From: Pelosinus propionicus DSM 13327
GTDB lineage: Bacteria; Bacillota; Negativicutes; DSM-13327
Reading direction: 5' to 3'
Assembly: GCF_900114615.1 (NCBI RefSeq)
Contig: NZ_FOTS01000037.1
Location: 1-38,023 of the forward strand
Length of the DNA: 38,023 nt
A program made the translations under genes and the position numbers. Numbering within the stretch: the first letter of the stretch is position 1; each line of letters starts with the position of its first letter. The notes beneath the pieces were generated by a model. That model did not search any database and was not told the DNA's origin. It saw only the letters and a program-made list of their open reading frames with translations. Below, in pieces: positions 1 through 8,489 of this stretch.

Positions 1-282
1 GAAAGAAAACCATCGATTTAGAAGATTCTTGCTGCGTGGCAAGCAAAGCGTTAGGACTGAATTCTTGTTCTTGGCGATGGGCTATAACTTAAATAAACTA
101 CATAACAAAATACAGCAACAACGGTGCGGAAAAATGCTACACGAAAAAAAGACCGCCTAAAAGGTTGCAGGCACAGCAATTTATGAGGGGCATAATGCTC
201 CTCTAGCTTTGCTATGCCTACTTTACTCCACTTAATTCGCAAAAAAGAGAAAATACCCTATTCGGTTAGGGATACAAAGAAA
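1..282. other. No supportable gene at the left edge
   Basis: I see no convincing coding region, RNA gene or recognised repeat here. A short minus-strand open frame (51-242) has no recognisable product and lacks a good ribosome site, so it is not called. Confidence 0.5.
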
Positions 283-326
283 GAGCTATCTCAAATAGGT
301 TTTAAAAACCTATTTTGAGACAGCTC
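283..326 (-). terminator. Stem-loop terminator after the minus-strand aldolase gene
   Basis: A long inverted repeat (283-302 against 306-326, with one mismatch near the base) lies just past the stop of the minus-strand aldolase. Read on the minus strand it is followed by a pyrimidine-rich stretch. It probably ends the rpiB/aldolase transcript. Confidence 0.6.
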
Positions 327-345
327 CTTCTATCTAAAGAAGCAG

Positions 346-1026
346 TTAGATAGAAAAATCACTCATAATCTTTTGACCATACGTTTTTTGCCAATCTTCC
401 GTAAACGTATTCACACTCCAATCTGTTAATGGATGACAGAATAATTTGCTAAAAACATCTTCATTGACCGTTACTGCTTGGGTTCCAGCTAAGCAAATTT
501 TTTGAATTTGCTCTGTATTTTTAAAGCTTGCAGCTAGGACCTGGGTCTGTAATTGATACGTTTGAAAGATGGTAACAATATCAGCTACTACGTTTACTCC
601 ATTGCCAGAAATGTTATCAATGCGATTTACATAGGGAGCAACATAGCTGGCTCCTGCTTTAGCTGCCATTAATGCCTGTTGGGGAGTGAATACTGCTGTA
701 GCGGTGACTTTAATGTTTCGTTCTGTAAGGTATTTCATTGCTTTGTAACCTTCGGGAATAACAGGGATTTTTACATAGATGTTCCCTTGAAAAGTAGTAT
801 GCAAGAACTCCGCTTCTTTGATAATTTGTTCGGCATCTTGATTGATCACTTGCGCATGCAAGGTTTTTTTATCACCTAAAATAGAACGTATTTCTTGTAA
901 AACATCGATATAGTGTATCTTTTGTTTTGATAGAATACTAGGGTTCGTTGTAACGCCGTCTATGACGTAGGTGTCATTAGCTTTTTTTATAAAATCAATA
1001 TCGGCAGTATCTAGTAAGATTTTCAT
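346..1026 (-). CDS. Transaldolase/fructose-6-phosphate aldolase-like protein
   Basis: A 226-residue class I aldolase of the small transaldolase (TalC/FSA) family. The N-terminus MKILLDTADIDFIKKA, the VTTNPSIL block near residue 26 and the YVKIPV block around residue 85, whose lysine would form the Schiff base, are family hallmarks, and the length matches. Family members either move dihydroxyacetone units between sugar phosphates or cleave fructose 6-phosphate; the sequence alone does not decide which. The start has a clear AGGAGG about seven bases upstream. It lies downstream of rpiB on the same strand and is a diverged paralogue of the plus-strand transaldolase at 5214. Having two such genes in one island suggests different sugar substrates. 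Confidence 0.85.
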   Translation of the reverse strand: MKILLDTADIDFIKKANDTYVIDGVTTNPSILSKQKIHYIDVLQEIRSILGDKKTLHAQVINQDAEQIIKEAEFLHTTFQGNIYVKIPVIPEGYKAMKYLTERNIKVTATAVFTPQQALMAAKAGASYVAPYVNRIDNISGNGVNVVADIVTIFQTYQLQTQVLAASFKNTEQIQKICLAGTQAVTVNEDVFSKLFCHPLTDWSVNTFTEDWQKTYGQKIMSDFSI

Positions 1027-1114
1027 TAGACATACCTCCTGAAATATAATATAAAATACAACGAGGAGCTTTTGATGCTCCTCGCTAGAAACGATTTATA
1101 ACACTATAAAGATA

Positions 1115-1567
1115 CTAGCCTCTATATTTCTTGTCAATATCAGCCACTAAATTAATTTTTGGAGTCGAAGAGCCAGGCGTGAACTCGGAGGAAAGCCAGG
1201 TCTTGGTAATCACTTTAGCTAGTTCTGGACCGATGACTCTAGCTCCCATTGTGATGATTTGAGCATTGTTGCTTTTAATGGACCTTTCAGCAGAAAATGT
1301 ATCATGACATAAGGCTGCATAAATACCAGGGACTTTATTAGCAGTAATGCACATTCCAATACCTGTTCCACATAGCAGCATACCTCTAACGGATTCGCCT
1401 TTTTTAACGCTTTCAGCTACTGTTTCAGCAATATTAGGATAAAAGGTTGAATCATCTGTAGAAGGAATTCCGAAATCTTTTACTTCATGTCCTAGTTCTT
1501 CCATATATTTTTTAAGGATATTTTTTAATTCAAAAGCAGCATTGTCACAACCAATTGCAATTTTCAT
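1115..1567 (-). CDS. RpiB/LacAB-family sugar-phosphate isomerase
   Basis: A 150-residue protein beginning MKIAIGCDNAAFELK, the usual RpiB/LacA/LacB opening. It carries the conserved GMLLCGTGIGMCITANKVPGI block (in two parts: GMLLCGTGIGM then a cofactor-free active-site loop with the catalytic Cys) and the later NNAQIITMGARVIG segment. Members interconvert ribose 5-phosphate and ribulose 5-phosphate, or other aldose/ketose phosphates such as galactose 6-phosphate or allose 6-phosphate. I chose the ATG at 1567 because GAGGTGA sits five bases before it; a GTG three codons upstream overlaps that site. It is first in a minus-strand pair with the aldolase at 346-1026 and divergent from the dehydrogenase at 1985. 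Confidence 0.88.
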   Translation of the reverse strand: MKIAIGCDNAAFELKNILKKYMEELGHEVKDFGIPSTDDSTFYPNIAETVAESVKKGESVRGMLLCGTGIGMCITANKVPGIYAALCHDTFSAERSIKSNNAQIITMGARVIGPELAKVITKTWLSSEFTPGSSTPKINLVADIDKKYRG

Positions 1568-1874
1568 TACTTTCACCTCATAAATTAATTATTTTTATCG
1601 AGATTGTCTTTTCGAGAATAACTCCTTTCTTTGAAAATTTTGAATTATTTGAAAGTGATTTTTATATCACTTCATTTCTTTAGACAATCATATTATGCAG
1701 TTCTAAAAAAGAAATAAAAGAAAAACATTTTATCTCTGTCTATATTCTGTAATTTACGTTTTCTTTCGACTTATTAGTTATTTCTTTCTTTTGGTTTTAT
1801 TATATGAAAAAACAGAATGATCGTCAATAGGTATTAATCAAATTTTACAGCTAATAATAAGAAAAAAATTATTA

Positions 1875-1918
1875 AAAATAATAAAAAGAAAGAAAAAGAA
1901 ACAAAAAAGTGCTATAAT
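1875..1918 (+). promoter_or_regulatory. Promoter with GAAA-repeat tract, candidate DeoR operator
   Basis: The purine tract at 1875-1904 ends in AAAGAAAAAGAAACAA and is followed by a TATAAT at 1913-1918, so the tract covers the -35 zone of the dehydrogenase promoter. The same tract recurs at 5048-5078 before the transaldolase operon. DeoR-family repressors often bind GAAA/TTTC-rich repeats, and a DeoR gene lies in the same island. The operator role is inferred. Confidence 0.5.
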
Positions 1919-1984
1919 TAAAATAGATTTAAAGAAAAAATAGGGGTAAAAATCGAAAAATAAAAAGGATGGGAGATGTTAAGC

Positions 1985-3025
1985 ATGATGAAAGCAGCAG
2001 TATTTTATGGTCCGCAAAATGTAAAATTTGAGAATCGAGAAATACCTAATATCGACAAGGGGGATATTCTTATCCGAGTAAAATATTGTGCAATTTGTGG
2101 AACTGATGTAAGGATTTATAATTTTGGTCAGGCTAATGTAACTCCTCCAAGGATTACGGGCCACGAATTGACTGGAATCATAGAAAATATTGGGAGTGAA
2201 GTAGAGGGATATCATGTTGGAGACAAGGTGCTGGTAGTTCCTCAAATGACTTGCGGGAAATGTCATTACTGTTTGCAGGGTAAGAGCAATCTTTGTGAAG
2301 AAGTATTATTGTTTGGCTATTCTCTTGATGGTGGTTTTGCTGAATATATAAAAATACCTGCTCAAGGTGTAAATCGAGGAAATGTGATAAAACTGGATGA
2401 TACTGCTGATCTGGTGGATGCTACTCTTACAGAACCTTTATCTTGCGTTATTAATGGTCAAGAGCATTTGCAGATTGGCATCGGCGATGAAGTTTTAGTC
2501 ATTGGGGCAGGGGCAATTGGTGCTATGCATGTGGCCTTGGCTAAAGCAAAGGGGGCAGCAAAAATTGTTCTTGCAGATGTAGAGCAGGATCGGCTGGAAC
2601 TTGCGGGAAAATGTGGAGCAGATTATCTTATTAATTCAAAAAAAGTAGATCTTATTCAAGAGGTAATGTCTCTAACTAATGGCAAGGGGGTCGATGTCGC
2701 AATTACTGCTTGTTCAGTTCCAATTGCGCAGTCACAAGGTCTGCAAGTTTTAAAGAAAGGCGGAAGACTTAGCTTATTTGCAGGTTTGCCCAAAGATCAT
2801 GCTATAAATCCTTTAGATATGAATCTTGTTCACTATAAAGAAATATCTGTTTATGGAGCCTATGCATCAACGATACCTCAGCATATGACAGCTTATCAGT
2901 TGTTGGCTAAGAATATCGTAGATGGGAAGAAAATCATTACCAATGTTTTACCAGTGGAACAGCTGATTGAAGGATTTGGTATGGTGAAAAAAGGAGAAGG
3001 ATTAAAAATTGTAGTAGAATTATAA
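1985..3025 (+). CDS. Zinc-dependent alcohol/polyol dehydrogenase (MDR family)
   Basis: A medium-chain dehydrogenase of about 346 residues. It carries the catalytic-zinc segment CAICGTD with GHE downstream (the GHELTG block), the four-cysteine structural zinc lobe CGKCHYC...C, and a Rossmann NAD(P) site VLVIGAGAIGAMHV. It resembles sorbitol, L-threonine and galactitol-1-phosphate dehydrogenases, so it probably oxidises a polyol or polyol phosphate; the exact substrate cannot be read. The start at 1985 is preferred because GGGAGATG lies six bases before it; upstream ATG 1976 is part of that site and ATG 1988 is also possible. It is divergent from rpiB and followed 80 bases later by a class II aldolase. 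Confidence 0.85.
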   Translation: MMKAAVFYGPQNVKFENREIPNIDKGDILIRVKYCAICGTDVRIYNFGQANVTPPRITGHELTGIIENIGSEVEGYHVGDKVLVVPQMTCGKCHYCLQGKSNLCEEVLLFGYSLDGGFAEYIKIPAQGVNRGNVIKLDDTADLVDATLTEPLSCVINGQEHLQIGIGDEVLVIGAGAIGAMHVALAKAKGAAKIVLADVEQDRLELAGKCGADYLINSKKVDLIQEVMSLTNGKGVDVAITACSVPIAQSQGLQVLKKGGRLSLFAGLPKDHAINPLDMNLVHYKEISVYGAYASTIPQHMTAYQLLAKNIVDGKKIITNVLPVEQLIEGFGMVKKGEGLKIVVEL

Positions 3026-3108
3026 AAATACTGATATACGATCATTCTTATTCATTATTATTTGAATCGTGCTATAATTGCTATCTTGACGTACGTGGAG
3101 GTATGTAT

Positions 3109-4005
3109 ATGTTAGTGAATACTAGTCAGATGCTTGCAATGGCAAAAAAATATAAATATGGTATCGCTCAGGCAAATGCATGGGATTTACAAAGTTTAAG
3201 AGCGATTATTCGCGCCAGTCAGAACTGCACATGCCCTATTATAGTTGGCTTAGCGGAAATACATTTTAAATATATCAGTCCAGAAGAATTAGCCCAATTA
3301 GCATCTTTATATGCAAGTAAAATGCAAACGCCGCTAGCGTTGCATTTAGACCATGGTATGTCTTATGAGACCATAGTTAAAGCAATTAGATCCGGATTTA
3401 CTTCTGTAATGATTGATGCATCGGGTTTACCTTATGAAGAAAATGTTAAAATAACCTCAGAAATTGTAAAGCTTGGGCATGCTTGCAATGTTACAGTGGA
3501 AGCAGAGCTGGGGCATGTCGGAATTGGTCTTGAGTATAATGACAGTAATGCAGATTTTTTTACAAATCCTAAACAAGCTAAGGATTTTGTTGATAGAACG
3601 GGGATTGATTCCTTAGCTGTAGCGATTGGTACTGCTCATGGAGAATATAATGGCATACCTAGGTTAGATTTTGATAGGCTTATTGAAATTGCTAAGATGG
3701 TTGATGTTCCGTTAGTTTTGCACGGCGGATCTGGGACAGGGGACGACTTACTATATAAGGCGGTCAAGTCTGGCATAAGTAAAGTGAATATTTGTACAGA
3801 TCTTATGAATAAGGCAGCTAGTGAGGTCCAAAAACAACAGAAAAATTTAAACTATGCTGATTTAGGCATTATAGGAGAAGAAGCTATCATACAGTGTTTA
3901 GAGCATTATTTTGAAATATTTGAATGTGTTGGCCGTGCTGGGGATGTGCAGTATGTAAGAAGGTTCCAAATGATTGAAGCTGACGATGAGAAGGGCTTCG
4001 CGTAG
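3109..4005 (+). CDS. Class II (zinc) ketose-bisphosphate aldolase-like protein
   Basis: About 298 residues of the fructose-bisphosphate/tagatose-bisphosphate aldolase class II family (GatY/KbaY/FbaA-like). Visible hallmarks are an opening in which a ligand-binding Asn/Ala region follows MLAMAKKYKYG, the zinc-binding LHLDHG block (around residue 83), VEAELGHVG, the GTAHGEY segment and LHGGSGTGDD, which contains a zinc His and phosphate-binding residues. It would split a ketose (bis)phosphate into dihydroxyacetone phosphate and an aldehyde. The ATG at 3109 sits seven bases after GGAGG; the ATG at 3103 is too close. It follows the dehydrogenase, but a TATAAT near 3072 may give it its own promoter. 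Confidence 0.85.
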   Translation: MLVNTSQMLAMAKKYKYGIAQANAWDLQSLRAIIRASQNCTCPIIVGLAEIHFKYISPEELAQLASLYASKMQTPLALHLDHGMSYETIVKAIRSGFTSVMIDASGLPYEENVKITSEIVKLGHACNVTVEAELGHVGIGLEYNDSNADFFTNPKQAKDFVDRTGIDSLAVAIGTAHGEYNGIPRLDFDRLIEIAKMVDVPLVLHGGSGTGDDLLYKAVKSGISKVNICTDLMNKAASEVQKQQKNLNYADLGIIGEEAIIQCLEHYFEIFECVGRAGDVQYVRRFQMIEADDEKGFA

Positions 4006-4054
4006 CGAAATCATTTGAGAAATGAAACCATATTTGAAGATATTGAAAAATTGC

Positions 4055-4105
4055 AATAACAAAAAACACTATTTGTCATAAAGAACAAATAGTGTTTTTG
4101 TTATT
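4055..4105. terminator. Bidirectional terminator between aldolase and DeoR genes
   Basis: AATAACAAAAAACACTATTT is matched by its inverse after a short loop, giving A/T tails on both sides, so it can end both convergent genes. Its core is nearly the same as the hairpin at 10985-11022. Confidence 0.8.
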
Positions 4106-4111
4106 ACAGCA

Positions 4112-4879
4112 TTACTCGCCAATTAGAACATCAATATTCATATTTCGTAATTGTGCAATTATTTCTGCTGGTGCATTGTTATCGGTAATAAGAATATCCA
4201 TCTGCTCAGTAGCAGCAAATGAAGCCAGAGAAGAAGTATCGAATTTACTGGAATCCATGAGAGTAACCAATTTGGCTGAAGACTCAACCATTCGTTTTTT
4301 CAGGTCTACCTCATATACATTGAAATCCATCAGTCCATCCTTAATCGTAAAACCGCTGGCTGAGGTAAACATGATATCAATTTTAAGCTGATTTAAGATG
4401 TTGGTTCCTAATGTTCCCTCAAGTGCTGTTGAGCCAACTCGGATAACTCCCCCAAGCAGAATTACTGTTATTAAAGGATTATCTCGCAGTTCGAGGGCTG
4501 TATAGATGCCATTCGTAATTACTGTTAATCGTACTGGCATGGTTTTTAATAGTTTAGCAAATTCGCGTATAGTGGAACTTCCATCTAAAAGAATACATTG
4601 TCCATTGGTAACCAACTCAGCTGCTCTTTTGGCAATGTCTGATTTTTGGTTTTGATTTTTTTGCTCTCGCACCGAAAAAAAGTTTTCAGGATCAACTTGT
4701 TCGGAGATAATAGCACCACCGTGAAACCGTTTAATGAGACCTTCTTCTTCCATTGTTTTCAAGTCGTTGCGCAGAGTTACCTCTGTAACGCCCGAAAATG
4801 ATGACAATTCTTTTACTGTAGCTTTTCCTTGGCTACTAAGGAATTCGAGAATTTTTTTTCTTCTTTCAATTAAAAACAT
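4112..4879 (-). CDS. DeoR-family transcriptional repressor of sugar metabolism
   Basis: About 255 residues. An N-terminal winged helix (MFLIERRKKILEFLSSQGKA, then VKELSSFSGVTEVTLRNDL and LIKRFHGGA) is followed by the DeoR C-terminal sensor domain, with the typical DGSSTIREFAKLL and VITNG blocks. DeoR sensors bind phosphorylated sugars and release DNA on binding. The start at 4879 is chosen because AAGGAG lies six bases before it; the upstream in-frame ATG has none. It is divergent from the transaldolase operon and convergent with the class II aldolase, so it is the likely local regulator acting through the GAAA-repeat tracts. Confidence 0.9.
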   Translation of the reverse strand: MFLIERRKKILEFLSSQGKATVKELSSFSGVTEVTLRNDLKTMEEEGLIKRFHGGAIISEQVDPENFFSVREQKNQNQKSDIAKRAAELVTNGQCILLDGSSTIREFAKLLKTMPVRLTVITNGIYTALELRDNPLITVILLGGVIRVGSTALEGTLGTNILNQLKIDIMFTSASGFTIKDGLMDFNVYEVDLKKRMVESSAKLVTLMDSSKFDTSSLASFAATEQMDILITDNNAPAEIIAQLRNMNIDVLIGE

Positions 4880-5047
4880 AGTTTCTCCTTGTTGATCGCT
4901 TATCAAGTTTACGTTATAAGCAAAATATATATAATCTAGCCGATGATCATGGCTAAAGGTGAATCCCCTAAAAGTTGTATATTTACAATTATAGCTATCA
5001 TAGCAAAAACCAAGAAAACAATCAATACCAGATTTATTAAAAGAAGA

Positions 5048-5144
5048 AATAATAAAAAATAAAAAGAAAAAGAAACAATAAACGACAACAAAAGAAATAT
5101 AAAAATAATAAAATGATTGACAAAATGAAAACTGGTGATAAAAT
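5048..5144 (+). promoter_or_regulatory. Transaldolase operon promoter with candidate DeoR operator
   Basis: The tract at 5048-5078 repeats the AAAGAAAAAGAAACAA element found at 1875-1904. A good sigma-A promoter follows: TTGACA at 5117-5122, a 16-base spacer and TAAAAT at 5139-5144, about 70 bases before the transaldolase start. The promoter is read directly; the operator is inferred. Confidence 0.6.
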
Positions 5145-5213
5145 GAAAATAAGAAATTACATTTTAATGTGTATCTTAACTCTTATTAAAATTATGTAAA
5201 AGGGGAGATTTTG

Positions 5214-5861
5214 ATGAAAATATTTATTGATACAGCAAATGTTAGTGACATTGCTAAAGCAAATGATCTGGGAGTTATTCGCGGAGTTACTACCAATCCT
5301 TCCTTAATAGCAAAAGAAGGACGTAATTTTCAAGAGGTTGTACAAGAGATATGCGCGATTGTCGATGGGCCTATTAGTGCTGAAGTAATTAGCCTCGAAG
5401 CAGATAAAATGGTGGAAGAAGCATTGCCGTTAGCTGCATTAAATCCTAATATTGTTATTAAAATTCCTATGACAATTGAAGGTTTAAAAGCAGTTAAGCA
5501 ATTATCAGCAAAAGGTATTAAAACAAATGTTACATTGATCTTCTCTTCCAATCAAGCCTTGTTAGCTGCATCTGCAGGCGCCAGCTATGTGAGCCCTTTC
5601 ATCGGACGTTTAGAAGATATTAATGAAGATGGTTTAAAAGTGGTTGAAGAAATTGCTGCTATTTTTAAGATTTATGGTTTTAAAACAGAAATTATTGCTG
5701 CAAGTATTCGCACGGTGCGCCATGCCACGCAAGCAGCCTTAGCGGGTGCTCATATTGGTACAATGCCTTATAGTGTAATTGAACAGATGGCTAAACATCC
5801 CTTAACTGACGCAGGTATTAGCCAATTTTTAGCTGATTGGGAAAAAGTTAAAAATAAATAA
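5214..5861 (+). CDS. Transaldolase (TalC/FSA family)
   Basis: A 215-residue small transaldolase. It shows [31 protein letters not shown], the IVIKIPMT block with the Schiff-base lysine near residue 83, [14 protein letters not shown] and [14 protein letters not shown], all strongly family-typical. It moves a three-carbon dihydroxyacetone unit between sugar phosphates in the non-oxidative pentose phosphate pathway, or acts as a fructose-6-phosphate aldolase. GGGGAGA sits just before the ATG; an overlapping TTG three bases earlier is ignored. It heads the operon transaldolase, transketolase N, transketolase C, HPr, EI fragment, which fits pentose or pentitol use. Confidence 0.9.
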   Translation: MKIFIDTANVSDIAKANDLGVIRGVTTNPSLIAKEGRNFQEVVQEICAIVDGPISAEVISLEADKMVEEALPLAALNPNIVIKIPMTIEGLKAVKQLSAKGIKTNVTLIFSSNQALLAASAGASYVSPFIGRLEDINEDGLKVVEEIAAIFKIYGFKTEIIAASIRTVRHATQAALAGAHIGTMPYSVIEQMAKHPLTDAGISQFLADWEKVKNK

Positions 5862-5938
5862 TTACAGGCCAAAGGAGCAATGCGGCCTTAATTGGCCGTA
5901 TCTCAATATTGCGATACTTGGGAGGTATTAAAAATAGA

Positions 5939-6769
5939 GTGAATATTGAAGTAATTGATAGTTTGACGGAGAAAACATGGAATATTCGTAAAAATATTGT
6001 TCGTATGATTACACAAGCACAATCGGGCCATCCGGGCGGTTCCCTATCGGCAGTAGAAATTCTGACCTATTTATATTTTAAAGAGATGAATATTGATCCT
6101 TCAAATAGTAAGGACCCTAATCGGGATCGATTTGTATTAAGTAAAGGACATGCGGCACCTGTATTATATGCTACGCTAGCAGAAAGAGGTTTCTTTTCTA
6201 CGGATGAGTTATTAACCTTGCGTAAGATCAATAGCCGCCTGCAAGGACATCCTGATATGAAAGGAATACCTGGAGTGGACATGTCTACAGGTTCTTTGGG
6301 ACAAGGACTGAGTGCTGCAGCTGGAATGGCTTTAGCAGGTAAAATCGATGGCAATGCTTACCGTGTCTTTGCATTGCTGGGAGATGGCGAACTAGAAGAA
6401 GGGCAAATCTGGGAAGCGGCTATGTTTGCAGCGCATTACAAGCTGAATAATCTTACCATTTTTATTGATTTTAACGGTCTCCAAATTGACGGATCAATTT
6501 CTGAAGTACTCTCACCTTTGCCTATTCCTGAAAAATGGCGCGCCTTTGGCTGGAATGTTCTTGAAATTAATGGTCATGACATCCAAGAAATTCATTGTGC
6601 TGTTCAAAGTGGCAAAGCATTTCAAGATAAGCCGACTGCAATTATCGCTACTACCATTAAGGGAAAATGTATCAGAAAGATGGAGAATGTAGCAGAATGG
6701 CATGGGAAAGCTCCAACGATTAGTGAATGTGAAGAGTTTTTATTTGAACTGTCAAGGGGAGGGCTATAG
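5939..6769 (+). CDS. Transketolase N-terminal subunit
   Basis: The thiamin-diphosphate-binding half of a two-gene transketolase. It has SGHPGGSLSAVEIL near residue 30, the RDRFVLSKGHAAPVLYA block, GSLGQGLSAAAGMALAG, and the GDGELEEGQIWEAA motif followed by a downstream Asn that together bind Mg-ThDP. With the next gene it would transfer two-carbon ketol groups between sugar phosphates. The start is uncertain: GGGAGGT (5920-5926) points to the GTG at 5939, although the open frame extends to a TTG at 5909 that precedes the ribosome site. The stop is two bases from the next start, so the halves are translationally coupled. Confidence 0.92.
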   Translation: MNIEVIDSLTEKTWNIRKNIVRMITQAQSGHPGGSLSAVEILTYLYFKEMNIDPSNSKDPNRDRFVLSKGHAAPVLYATLAERGFFSTDELLTLRKINSRLQGHPDMKGIPGVDMSTGSLGQGLSAAAGMALAGKIDGNAYRVFALLGDGELEEGQIWEAAMFAAHYKLNNLTIFIDFNGLQIDGSISEVLSPLPIPEKWRAFGWNVLEINGHDIQEIHCAVQSGKAFQDKPTAIIATTIKGKCIRKMENVAEWHGKAPTISECEEFLFELSRGGL

Positions 6770-6771
6770 AA

Positions 6772-7707
6772 ATGGCAAAAGCTACACGAGAGGCCTACGG
6801 TGAGGCACTGGAAAAAATGGGTGGCCTTTGCTCTGATATTGTAGTGCTAGATGCGGATTTATCCAAATCAACGAAAACCTGCGTATTTGCTAAGAGTTAT
6901 CCTGAACGCTTTTTTAACGTTGGCATTGCAGAGCAGAATTTAGCTGGGGTTGCTGCAGGGTTGGCAGCAGCAGGGAAAATTCCATTTATCTCAACATTTG
7001 CTATGTTTGCCAGCGGGCGTGCTTATGAACAAATACGCAATTCGATTTGTTATCCGAAATTGAATGTTAAAATTGCAGCCACTCATGCAGGTTTAACAGT
7101 CGGAGAAGATGGGGCATCCCACCAGTCGATTGAAGATATTTCCTTAATGCGCAGTATTCCCAATATGACGGTTTTAGTACCTGCTGATGGTATTGAAACT
7201 CACCAAGCAATACGATTTGCTGCTGAGTATGATGGACCCGTATATATTCGCTTAGGGCGTATGGCAGTACCTGATTTATTTACAGAAGAGTATAAATTTG
7301 AACATGGAAAAGCTGTTTGCTTAGTCGAAGGGACAGATGCAACAATTGTAGCAACAGGAATTATGGTTCATATTGCTAAAGAAGCTGCTGAACAGCTGCG
7401 AGCAGAAGGCTGCAATGTTAAAGTATTAAATATTCATACAATAAAGCCGATTGATAAAGAGGCAATTGTAAATGCAGCAAAGCAGACAGGGGCCATTGTT
7501 ACTTGTGAGGAGCACAGCATTATTGGAGGGCTCTCCAGTGCGGTAGCAGAAGTGTTAGTAGAAAATTGTCCTGTACCAATGGAACGTGTTGGAGTATGTG
7601 ATACTTTCGGTGAATCAGGTATTCCAAAAGATCTTTTGAAAAAGTATGGACTTACGGTGGATGATGTGATATCGGCTGTTAAGAAAGTTATTGCTAGAAA
7701 AGCATAG
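6772..7707 (+). CDS. Transketolase C-terminal subunit
   Basis: A 311-residue protein holding the pyrimidine-binding domain and the C-terminal domain of transketolase. It shows ADLSKSTKT, the FFNVGIAEQNLAGVAAGLA block with the glutamate that activates ThDP, FISTFAMFASGRAYEQIRNS, the HAGLTVGEDGASHQ segment and a C-terminal EEHSIIGGLSSAVAE. It works as the partner of the preceding subunit. The split arrangement is common in Firmicutes and archaea. The next gene, HPr, starts 35 bases later in the same operon. Confidence 0.93.
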   Translation: MAKATREAYGEALEKMGGLCSDIVVLDADLSKSTKTCVFAKSYPERFFNVGIAEQNLAGVAAGLAAAGKIPFISTFAMFASGRAYEQIRNSICYPKLNVKIAATHAGLTVGEDGASHQSIEDISLMRSIPNMTVLVPADGIETHQAIRFAAEYDGPVYIRLGRMAVPDLFTEEYKFEHGKAVCLVEGTDATIVATGIMVHIAKEAAEQLRAEGCNVKVLNIHTIKPIDKEAIVNAAKQTGAIVTCEEHSIIGGLSSAVAEVLVENCPVPMERVGVCDTFGESGIPKDLLKKYGLTVDDVISAVKKVIARKA

Positions 7708-7742
7708 ATTATTATTTTTTGAAAAGGAGAGGAATTATAAAA

Positions 7743-8006
7743 ATGGAGCTCACTTTGCAAATTAAAAATAAGGCAGGACTACATGCAAGACCTGCGGCTA
7801 TGTTTGCTCAAAAATGTTCAACATTTAAGTCCAGTATAACGATTGTAAAAGAAAATAAGCAGGCTAATGGTAAAAGTCTGATTAATCTTATGGGATTAAG
7901 TATAAAACAAGGAGATACAATCACACTCAAAATTGATGGGTCTGATGCTGCTGATGCAGGTGCTGCATTGAAGAAAATTGTGGATGATAAATTTGGTGAA
8001 GAGTGA
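7743..8006 (+). CDS. HPr-type phosphocarrier protein
   Basis: An 87-residue HPr fold. The phosphohistidine motif AGLHARPA places the active His at about residue 14, and NGKSLINLMGLSIKQGD carries a serine (about residue 45) at the place of the HPr-kinase site of Gram-positive HPr. It could accept phosphate from enzyme I and either pass it to a PTS component or serve as a regulator like Crh. No EIIA, EIIB or EIIC gene is in the window. The start is set by GGAGAGG about seven bases upstream; the longer frame from 7719 lies across that site. It overlaps the next gene by 11 bases. Confidence 0.88.
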   Translation: MELTLQIKNKAGLHARPAAMFAQKCSTFKSSITIVKENKQANGKSLINLMGLSIKQGDTITLKIDGSDAADAGAALKKIVDDKFGEE

Positions 8007-8388
8007 TGGCTTAGCTGGAGGAGATGGAATTACCATTGCCTCAGGAAGTATTATGAGTCAAAACGCAAAAGAAAAGAACCGATTCTTAGCGGCACAGCAG
8101 GCGGCTGAAGCAGAAATTACCATTTTGCAGCAGTTAAATGGAAAAGATAGCGAGGCAGAAGTTTTAGCTGTTTATAAGGAATTAGTGAGTGCTCGATCCT
8201 TGAGCAATTCTATTGTGACTTTTATTAATCAGAATTTTGCTAGTGCAGAAACTGCTGTGGAACATACTGTAGATGAAATTATATCCATGCTAATTCTTCT
8301 CGAAAATGATTATATGCTGCAACGTGCAGTAAATATTGAAGAGATTGGCAATCGTTTATTACATCATTTGCAGAGACCTGAGAGTTAA
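7996..8388 (+). CDS. Stand-alone enzyme I N-terminal (HPr-binding) fragment
   Basis: About 130 residues matching only the first part of PTS enzyme I: a short opening GLAGGDGITIASGSI equivalent to the first beta strand, then the all-helical HPr-binding subdomain ending NIEEIGNRLLHHL, the segment just before the phosphohistidine domain in full enzyme I. The active-site His domain and the PEP-binding barrel are absent, and a terminator follows 15 bases after the stop. The probable start is the GTG at 7996 (a TTG at 7978 is possible), inside the HPr gene, which suggests coupled translation. It cannot be an active enzyme I; it may bind HPr as a regulator, or be a stable remnant of a deletion. Confidence 0.75.
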   Translation: MKSDGLAGGDGITIASGSIMSQNAKEKNRFLAAQQAAEAEITILQQLNGKDSEAEVLAVYKELVSARSLSNSIVTFINQNFASAETAVEHTVDEIISMLILLENDYMLQRAVNIEEIGNRLLHHLQRPES

Positions 8389-8402
8389 TTTTAAATCATT
8401 TT

Positions 8403-8448
8403 ACTGAAATAGCTAGAAACCTTATTAAAGGTTTCTAGCTATTTCAGT
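8403..8448. terminator. Bidirectional terminator
   Basis: A perfect 21-base inverted repeat (8403-8423 with 8428-8448) lies between the convergent EI-fragment gene and the secreted repeat protein gene. It is long enough to serve both strands. Confidence 0.8.
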
Positions 8449-8489
8449 ATAACTATTTTGAAAAATAGTAAAGGAGAAGATGTTTATTA

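Noticed and set aside
51-242. Minus-strand 63-codon frame at the left edge
   Set aside because: No recognisable domain and no convincing ribosome site; composition fits chance reading of AT-rich spacer.
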